A stretch of 64,000 nucleotides of DNA, taken from contig NZ_JAXAFK010000004.1 of assembly GCF_033898505.1 (NCBI RefSeq), positions 62,001 through 126,000 of the forward strand, written 5' to 3'. Source of the DNA: Pectobacterium carotovorum (GTDB lineage: Bacteria; Pseudomonadota; Gammaproteobacteria; Enterobacterales; Enterobacteriaceae). Shown here in pieces: positions 58,390 to 64,000 of this stretch. Numbering within the stretch: position 1 is the first letter of the stretch; the number at the start of each line of letters is the position of its first letter. The translations under genes were made by a program, and so were the position numbers. The notes under the pieces are model-generated. The model worked only from the letters and a program-made list of their open reading frames with translations. It was not told the DNA's origin and ran no database searches.

Positions 58390-60051
58390 TTATTGCGGGT
58401 ACGGCACCCAGTCCCCGCCGTTCAGACGAATGTAGGGTTTTCCCTGATATTGCATCACGATAGCGTTCTCATTTTCCGAAATCGCTTCCGTTTGCGGCAG
58501 TGCGTTCGTCAGCGCTTGCCAGTCAACAGAAGGCGCGCTGAACACTTTGCCGTCCACCATTCGCGCCACCAGCTCGGAAATTGCCAGATAGCTGCTCGGC
58601 GACGTAATCTCCAGCGCGTTGCCCTGATGCGGTGCCTGTAGGCCAAACAGTTTCACGCCGACGGGAATATGCGTGATGCTCGGGCTGGGAATATCGCGTA
58701 GCCCGGACATTTGCATCTTATCTCCAGCCAGCGCCGCGCCGTGCTCCGGCACCACAATCACCATCACCTTGCGGCCGGATTTTTGCAACTCGTCAAAAAA
58801 CGCATCCAACTGGTCAAACAGAATCTTCGCGCGTGGCGCATAGTCCGCCGACTGGTTGGTGCCGACAAAACGGTTGCCGTCATGCAGCGGAATTAGGTTA
58901 AAGAAGGTCGCGTTGCGCGTTGTCGTCGCTTTATCCCGCTCGCTCAGCCAGCGATTTAACAGCTCCAGATCGTTATAAATCGGCTCGCCGTCGAACGAGG
59001 TAATCTGGTGGCTGATTCCCTCCTGCGACAGCATTGGGATCTGAATATCGCCCTCTTCACGCACCTCACGCAGGTAATTACCAAAGACGCCGGAGTGATC
59101 GAGCATCAGCTGTTCTTCAAAGCCCAACTTCACCAAATTGCTAAACAGGTAGCACTGTTGATTCACTGGCTGGTACAAATCCGTGTGGGACTGCTGGCCG
59201 CAGCTTGCGCGCAGCAGACGAATAGATGCCGGTCCGCTATAGGCGGTGGCAGAGTTAAACTGACGGAACAGGATATCGAACTTCTTCCACAGCGGGTGAT
59301 TGTCCAACTGCGCGACTTCCAGATCCGACCACGACAGCGAACAAATATTGATAATCAGGAGATCAAAAGGCTGTGCATCCTGCGGCAGCGCGGCAGGGAA
59401 CGCCGTGGTTCGCGCTTTTTCTCGCGTATAGAACTGGTTCAGATAAGCCGTTAGGTTCGCGTTCGTTGGCGGTAATGTCGCTTCGGGCAACGCGGCATCG
59501 CCTCCCGTTGGAGACGCTGCCGCCGAGGGGGCGGACGTCGTCGATACCGCGGGCATCAGCGACACAGCAGGCCCCGCCAGATTGACGATGTTTAACCACG
59601 CCAGCGCCGCCACGGTAAACACCGTAATACGAATCCACTGCGCGAAAAACAGGTAAGCCACGCTAATGACCACCGCCGCGCCGACCATTTGCCAGTTAAT
59701 GAAGCGATTTAACAGCTCCAGCAAGTAGGACGCGCTAAAGCCAGCAACCTGTGTTCCCTGACTGAGAATGCTGTTGACGCCCGGCAGCCAGGTATCGTGA
59801 TAAAACAACCCGATACCGAGCGGGATGGCAATAATATGCCGCCAGCGGTGCAGCGTGACGTTGGGGATTGGGAACAGCAGAAACGCCAGAAAGACCAGAT
59901 TAAGCAGCGGATGAAAATTCAGGTAGCCAAACCATAGCAGGGCAAATTTCAGCAAAAAATACAAATTCCAGGCACCGAGCCCACGCCAGTAGCGCCATAG
60001 GTTCTGCTGTTTTTGCGTATGATTTTGCTGAGTACGTGTTTTTTCGTCCAT
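58390..60051 (-). CDS. bcsG: Cellulose phosphoethanolamine transferase BcsG
   Basis: Inner-membrane enzyme with about four N-terminal helices and a periplasmic alkaline-phosphatase-like domain. In E. coli it adds phosphoethanolamine to nascent cellulose. 553 residues (E. coli 559). The catalytic nucleophile Ser272 lies in TAYSGPASIRLLRASCG; the start of the domain DLLIINICSLSW and metal motif VVPEHGAALAG are visible. The chain has an Ala/Ser/Pro-rich linker (about 165-195) before the catalytic domain. Last gene of bcsEFG. Confidence 0.95.
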   Translation of the reverse strand: MDEKTRTQQNHTQKQQNLWRYWRGLGAWNLYFLLKFALLWFGYLNFHPLLNLVFLAFLLFPIPNVTLHRWRHIIAIPLGIGLFYHDTWLPGVNSILSQGTQVAGFSASYLLELLNRFINWQMVGAAVVISVAYLFFAQWIRITVFTVAALAWLNIVNLAGPAVSLMPAVSTTSAPSAAASPTGGDAALPEATLPPTNANLTAYLNQFYTREKARTTAFPAALPQDAQPFDLLIINICSLSWSDLEVAQLDNHPLWKKFDILFRQFNSATAYSGPASIRLLRASCGQQSHTDLYQPVNQQCYLFSNLVKLGFEEQLMLDHSGVFGNYLREVREEGDIQIPMLSQEGISHQITSFDGEPIYNDLELLNRWLSERDKATTTRNATFFNLIPLHDGNRFVGTNQSADYAPRAKILFDQLDAFFDELQKSGRKVMVIVVPEHGAALAGDKMQMSGLRDIPSPSITHIPVGVKLFGLQAPHQGNALEITSPSSYLAISELVARMVDGKVFSAPSVDWQALTNALPQTEAISENENAIVMQYQGKPYIRLNGGDWVPYPQ

Positions 60052-60052
60052 T

Positions 60053-60271
60053 TTATTTTTTAGTCTCTGCTGAAGTCGGCTTGGTTGAGACCGTCTTTGT
60101 TGAAGAAGGGCTGCGCATCCAGACGCTTGCAGGCTTCAGGTAGCGCGGCGACAGCAGCCTGTTTTTCCAGTACTGAAGCCAGTGGGGAATCACACGGTGC
60201 GCCAGATAGCCAAGCGTAAAGAAGACGACCGCGCTCAATAACACCAGTTGAATGATATCCATCAGGTTCAT
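60053..60271 (-). CDS. bcsF: Cellulose biosynthesis protein BcsF
   Basis: Single-helix inner-membrane protein (72 residues; E. coli 63) that helps assemble the BcsG/BcsE part of the machine. Membrane segment about 5-24 (DIIQLVLLSAVVFFTLGYLA), followed by a basic stretch and a Ser/Thr/Lys-rich tail. Overlaps bcsE by four bases and precedes bcsG by one base. Confidence 0.92.
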   Translation of the reverse strand: MNLMDIIQLVLLSAVVFFTLGYLAHRVIPHWLQYWKNRLLSPRYLKPASVWMRSPSSTKTVSTKPTSAETKK

Positions 60272-61857
60272 GACGGTTCTCCCGGTGCGCGGGCCAGTAA
60301 ATCAGGTTTCAGTAAATCAATCGCAATGGGTTCACGCCGCGGCGTCTGGCTGTGCGGTGTAGATACGGCCTGCTGCAATTGAACATAATCGTTAATCTGC
60401 TGTTCCTGGCCCAGCGTATCGTCCTGCACCAGCGATTTAACTTCTGCCAGAATCTGTAGGTCTTGTGACCAGACAATCCGATTGCTGAACGCTTCATCTA
60501 CCGGCAGGCGGAAAATGGATTTCAGCGCAATATCCAGCTCATTCAGGCGGCAATTGGACAGGAACAAAAACAGCCGCCCCTGCGCGATCGTGACGACATC
60601 GCCAAAGCGCCGCAGCGTACACAGCGTCAACGCCTGCGCCGCCCGTACGCCCGGCACGGGGCGCAATGCGACAAGCACGCCTTTGCTGCCTTCCGGCATG
60701 AGCGTGCTATCAATCAACATCTGCACAGACTGTCGAAAGGTCTCAGGAGGCTGATAGCCCTTAATCTGTAGCGGCCGCATGGTGGTCAGCAAGACCTCGA
60801 CATCGACAGGAACATGCTTGGTAAAGCGCTGCCCCTGCACGCTTTCGATCCGCGCCAGAAAACGGGATAGCGGCTCGGAATGGGAGACAATAATATTGGC
60901 GCCACATGCCAACAGCAGGCGCTCATCGCTGGCACGCAGACAAGGCTTCATTTCACGCACCACAATCTTCAGCAATTCACCACGCTGCCGCCGCAGGCTA
61001 TGAACCTGTTTGACAAGCGTATCCACCTGACTGGTTTGATTGAGCGCAAAAACGAGGGTAGCTGCATTGGTCAGCATGCCGGTTTGTACCAAGATGGCGT
61101 TGTCGTCCAGCAGTTGCCAGTGTTCTGACAGCGCAGGCGCGCCTTCCATCACGCTCTTTTCCATCAAGAACAGCCCATCGTCATCCAGAGACGGCGTGAG
61201 AACGGGCTCCTCTTCCTTCAACATGTGCCATCCGTCATTGCCGGATTGCAGCATCTGTACCTTATTCGCCCGCACGCCTCTTTCCGTTGCCCACCATGAC
61301 ACCAGATACTGTGCGCGATCCTGTTGCCATTGCAGGCTGGCTAAACCATAGAGCCCGCGATGTTGGGAAATCAGCATATTTCTCAGACGGGTTACGCCGC
61401 TGCTGTGGCCGATCACCACCAGCGTACACTGGCGCTGATGTAGCCATGCCGCCGTGTCATCCACCCAGCGTTGAAGCCTTTCCGGCGAAATATCCCGCCA
61501 CAGGCTAGCCGGTGCATAAAGCACCAGAAGGCGATTTTTGGGGCGTAATGCGCGCATTAAATCATCGGTTAAATTCAGCAACGCGGCTTTATTTTCCGGC
61601 AATGCATAGCAAGATAATTGTTTTATTTCAGTATCATTTATTTCGGTAGAAAGCAGCGCGGTCAACAGCGAATCAGACCGCTCCCCACAGCCTATTAACG
61701 TCACTCTCGCGTCGTTATTCTGGCCATGTATGATTTGCTGGCAAAATAATGTGGCATCAACCTGTCGGTCGATATTTACCCAATAAAAGCCAGCCTTCTG
61801 GAGCGTAACCAGCTCATCCCAAAGGTCACGAATACCTAATGAAAAGTTCTGCTTCAT
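60268..61857 (-). CDS. bcsE: c-di-GMP-binding cellulose regulator BcsE
   Basis: Cytoplasmic protein that binds cyclic di-GMP and boosts cellulose export. 529 residues (E. coli 523). The degenerate REC and GGDEF-like modules follow an NTPase-like N-terminal part. The c-di-GMP I-site RxGD is intact at residues 417-420 (Arg-Phe-Gly-Asp in TLRRFGDVV), so ligand binding should be retained. First gene of the divergent bcsEFG operon, with bcsRQA on the other side. Confidence 0.94.
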   Translation of the reverse strand: MKQNFSLGIRDLWDELVTLQKAGFYWVNIDRQVDATLFCQQIIHGQNNDARVTLIGCGERSDSLLTALLSTEINDTEIKQLSCYALPENKAALLNLTDDLMRALRPKNRLLVLYAPASLWRDISPERLQRWVDDTAAWLHQRQCTLVVIGHSSGVTRLRNMLISQHRGLYGLASLQWQQDRAQYLVSWWATERGVRANKVQMLQSGNDGWHMLKEEEPVLTPSLDDDGLFLMEKSVMEGAPALSEHWQLLDDNAILVQTGMLTNAATLVFALNQTSQVDTLVKQVHSLRRQRGELLKIVVREMKPCLRASDERLLLACGANIIVSHSEPLSRFLARIESVQGQRFTKHVPVDVEVLLTTMRPLQIKGYQPPETFRQSVQMLIDSTLMPEGSKGVLVALRPVPGVRAAQALTLCTLRRFGDVVTIAQGRLFLFLSNCRLNELDIALKSIFRLPVDEAFSNRIVWSQDLQILAEVKSLVQDDTLGQEQQINDYVQLQQAVSTPHSQTPRREPIAIDLLKPDLLARAPGEPS

Positions 61858-62194
61858 AGACTGATTTCTTTTCCGTTAATGGCGGCATTCCACCTTAAAT
61901 ATACAGTCAAAATAAACTCTAGCAGCCCCTTGCGGGATCACAACTGTACGCTATGAATTATTCCTATCCGTTGATAAATCACCCGTTACTATTTTTTCCT
62001 ATTCACATTGCAATCATGAATTCATTGCTATAGTTAATTGGCACACCTGACTCCTGATTAAAGACAGCAGAGGCGTAAACCTTCATCTGCCAGACTGTCT
62101 GTTATGGGTGCAAAAAGAAGCACCACATCTGCCATTCAGATGTTTCCCTTTATCGATCTCAATGATCATGGATAGCCTATTTCAGAGGCATGGG
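61858..62194. promoter_or_regulatory. Divergent promoter region bcsE / bcsR
   Basis: About 340 A+T-rich bases between the two halves of the bcs locus. A TATAGT block near 62031-62036 could be a -10 element for bcsR. An upstream extension of the bcsR frame to 62108 exists but lacks a ribosome binding site. Confidence 0.45.
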
Positions 62195-62404
62195 ATGAAT
62201 AACGAACCGACTCGTATAGATACCAGCGCACGCGCCGATTTAACCGAAAATGCAAGAGCCGATGACGATCTACGGGTTCTCAGTCAGGCCTTTTCTTTAC
62301 CTGAAATAAACTATATCGATATCGCCCGTCAGGCGCGTCTGAGCCAAATGATGGCTCGCTGGCCGCTGCTGGATGAATTAAAAGAACCGGCCGGGAGCGA
62401 CTGA
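62195..62404 (+). CDS. bcsR: Cellulose biosynthesis protein BcsR
   Basis: Short partner of BcsQ that stabilises the BcsRQ regulatory complex. I chose the ATG at 62195 (MNNEPTRID) because AGAGG lies six bases upstream; 69 residues (E. coli 62). The conserved C-terminal half LSQAFSLPEINYIDIARQ and RWPLLDELKE is present; the N-terminal third is extended. Two bases separate its stop from bcsQ. Confidence 0.92.
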   Translation: MNNEPTRIDTSARADLTENARADDDLRVLSQAFSLPEINYIDIARQARLSQMMARWPLLDELKEPAGSD

Positions 62405-62406
62405 CG

Positions 62407-63144
62407 ATGCCCGTGATTGCATTGCAGGGAATCCGCGGCGGCGTGGGCACAACCTCGATAGCCGCCGCACTGGGGTGGGCCTTCCAACGGCTGGGTGAAT
62501 CCGCGCTGGTGATTGATTTCTCGCCGGACAATTTGCTGCGCATTCACTTTAATATGCCGTTTGAGCAACGCCGCGGCTGGGCGCGAGCAGAAGCCGACGG
62601 CGCGCCGTGGCAAACCGGCGCTATGCAATATCTACCCGGACTGGATTTTCTGCCGTTCGGTCGCCTGAACACGCAGGAAGTCGCCACGCTCCAACAGCAT
62701 TACCACCAGCACCCTGCACGCTGGCAAAACAATCTGACGCAGCTCAGCGCGGCGGGTCGCCATCGCTGGATACTGATCGATGTCCCGGCGGACAATAGCC
62801 CGCTCACGCGGCAGGCGCTAGCCACCGCGAACACCGTGTTTCAGGTGGTGGCGGCGGATGCCAACTGCCATTCGCGCTTACATCAGCAGGTATTGCCGCG
62901 TCAGTGTCATTTTCTGGTGAATCAATTCTCCACCCTCAGCACGCTCCAGCAGGATTTACACCAGCTCTGGCTGCACACGCTTTCACACCTGTTGCCGCTG
63001 GTAGTACACCGCGACGAAGCCCTGGCAGAATCGCTAATGCTGAAACAGCCGCTGGGTGAGTGCCGCCCGGACAGCGTGGCAGCGGAAGAGATCATGACGC
63101 TGGCAAACTGGTGCCTGATTCACGTTAAGGAAAGCGGCGTATGA
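62407..63144 (+). CDS. bcsQ: Cellulose biosynthesis ATPase BcsQ
   Basis: SIMIBI-class (MinD-like) ATPase required for cellulose synthesis and polar placement of the machinery. 245 residues (E. coli 250). The P-loop is the family form GIRGGVGTT (about residues 8-16). Codon 6 is TTG (Leu), so the nonsense mutation that silences bcsQ in E. coli K-12 is absent and the gene is intact. Also visible: DVPADNSPL and NWCLIHV near the end. The stop overlaps the bcsA start by four bases. Confidence 0.95.
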   Translation: MPVIALQGIRGGVGTTSIAAALGWAFQRLGESALVIDFSPDNLLRIHFNMPFEQRRGWARAEADGAPWQTGAMQYLPGLDFLPFGRLNTQEVATLQQHYHQHPARWQNNLTQLSAAGRHRWILIDVPADNSPLTRQALATANTVFQVVAADANCHSRLHQQVLPRQCHFLVNQFSTLSTLQQDLHQLWLHTLSHLLPLVVHRDEALAESLMLKQPLGECRPDSVAAEEIMTLANWCLIHVKESGV

Positions 63145-64000
63145 GCGGGATCCTGCGCCTCTTTCTCGTCCCACCCGCCAGACAGGCGATACAGCAGCGC
63201 TACCGCGGCTATCGTCAGCAGGGAGCGTCCGCTTTCGCCGCCTTTTTCGCTACGCTGTTTGCGATACTCGGCTGGATCTTCCTGCGGCTGGAGTCTGAGG
63301 GTTGGCAACAGATTCGCGCGCAGCGAACCTACTGGTTCCCACACATCTCACCTCAACGTCCGCGTCCGGCCGATATTCTTCGCTACCTGACGCAGGGTCT
63401 TTGGCTGCTGACCATCAAAAACGGCCAGCTGCCGACATCGCGCCGCAATGTCTTCTCCGCGCTACCGCGCTGGCGGCAACGCTACATGAACGCGCAGCAA
63501 GCGCTGTTTGCCCGCTTTAGCCACGCGAATACTGACGATCGCGAAGACAGTGATTCAGCTTCAGCCAAAACGAACAGCATACAAACGCTGGTGACGGTGA
63601 TACTGAGCCTGCTGTGTGCGGCGCTGGCGCTGCTATGCATCACGCAGCCGTTTGATTTGCTGTCGCAGTTTATCTTCATGACGCTGCTGTGGAGCATCGC
63701 CATGCTCGTTCGTAACATGCCGGGACGCATGCCAACGCTCATGATGATCGCCCTTTCCTTCACGGTCTCCTGCCGTTATCTGTGGTGGCGCTACACTGAA
63801 ACGCTGAACTGGGACGACCCTCTCAGCCTGATCTGCGGCATGCTACTGCTGGCGGCGGAAACCTATGCCTGGGTCGTGTTGGTGCTGGGTTATTTCCAGA
63901 CGATTTGGCCGCTGAACCGCCATCCAGTTTCACTGCCGGAAGACAGCAAAACGTGGCCGACCGTCGATCTGATGATCCCGACCTACAACGAACCGTTGAG
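63141..64000 (+). CDS. bcsA: Cellulose synthase catalytic subunit BcsA (3' part outside window)
   Basis: Inner-membrane glycosyltransferase that polymerises UDP-glucose to cellulose and extrudes it. Only 286 codons are in the window. The start ATG overlaps the bcsQ stop (ATGA). Visible: cytoplasmic N-terminus, first membrane helix (about 27-50, AFFATLFAILGWIFL), a soluble linker and a second membrane block (about 148-250), then VDLMIPTYNEPL at the window edge, the entry of the glycosyltransferase domain. The DXD, QXXRW and PilZ sites lie beyond the window. Confidence 0.95.
   Translation, partial: MSGILRLFLVPPARQAIQQRYRGYRQQGASAFAAFFATLFAILGWIFLRLESEGWQQIRAQRTYWFPHISPQRPRPADILRYLTQGLWLLTIKNGQLPTSRRNVFSALPRWRQRYMNAQQALFARFSHANTDDREDSDSASAKTNSIQTLVTVILSLLCAALALLCITQPFDLLSQFIFMTLLWSIAMLVRNMPGRMPTLMMIALSFTVSCRYLWWRYTETLNWDDPLSLICGMLLLAAETYAWVVLVLGYFQTIWPLNRHPVSLPEDSKTWPTVDLMIPTYNEPL

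Noticed and set aside
62407..62430. Possible nonsense codon early in bcsQ, as in E. coli K-12
   Set aside because: Codon 6 reads TTG, so the gene is open.

Overview
The window is a chromosomal segment of a soft-rot enterobacterium, most likely Pectobacterium. The protein sequences and gene order closely follow the enterobacterial core (ftsYEX-rpoH, livKHMGF, feoABC, ugpBAECQ, the yhhL/yhhM/yhhN/zntA/tusA/yhhQ/dcrB/yhhS/yhjD/kdgK/yhjJ/dctA run, bcs). Insertions typical of plant-associated relatives sit between these blocks, including a tandem block of four chemoreceptor genes and a KdgR-type operator before kdgK. The genus call rests on recalled gene order and protein similarity; no search was run. 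No tRNA, rRNA, CRISPR array, prophage or intact insertion sequence was seen.

Layout. 1-7 kb: the 3' part of cpxA, a pair of exported proteins of unknown function (a 724-residue repeat-rich protein and a DUF3142 protein), trmL, a small Gln-rich exported protein, a GC-rich hairpin-dense stretch and an AEC-family carrier. 7-12.1 kb: the ugpBAECQ glycerol-3-phosphate/glycerophosphodiester uptake operon with a Pho-box-like array. 12.3-16 kb: an orphan membrane protein and feoABC ferrous iron uptake with FNR-like and Fur-like sites. 16-22.3 kb: a four-carbon acid sugar (threonate/erythronate) catabolic cluster, with a DeoR-type regulator divergent from dehydrogenase, kinase, decarboxylase, isomerase and permease genes. 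22.6-30.9 kb: four tandem methyl-accepting chemotaxis genes in two sister pairs. 31-37.2 kb: livKHMGF branched-chain amino acid uptake followed by a PLP aminotransferase. 37.6-43.4 kb: panM, rpoH, ftsX-ftsE-ftsY and rsmD. 43.5-56.6 kb: small conserved membrane genes, zntA, tusA, yhhQ, dcrB, yhhS, yhjD, kdgK, yhjJ and dctA. 56.9-64 kb: a GGDEF-degenerate protein lacking an EAL domain, then divergent bcsEFG and bcsRQA, with bcsA cut by the window edge.

How the parts work together. The window groups nutrient capture (phosphodiesters, Fe2+, branched-chain amino acids, C4-dicarboxylates, sugar acids), chemotaxis towards such compounds, and a c-di-GMP-controlled exopolysaccharide (cellulose, with BcsG predicted to add phosphoethanolamine). 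This fits a bacterium moving between soil and plant surfaces. 

The most interesting non-coding signals are a preQ1-I-like riboswitch overlapping the yhhQ ribosome binding site; two copies of a dispersed hairpin repeat whose outer stem shows a compensatory base-pair change; the hairpin-rich GC island at 5.6-5.8 kb; tandem GATG/CATC repeats before the third chemoreceptor gene; and two copies (one internally deleted) of a repeat ending in TACCC/GGGTA.
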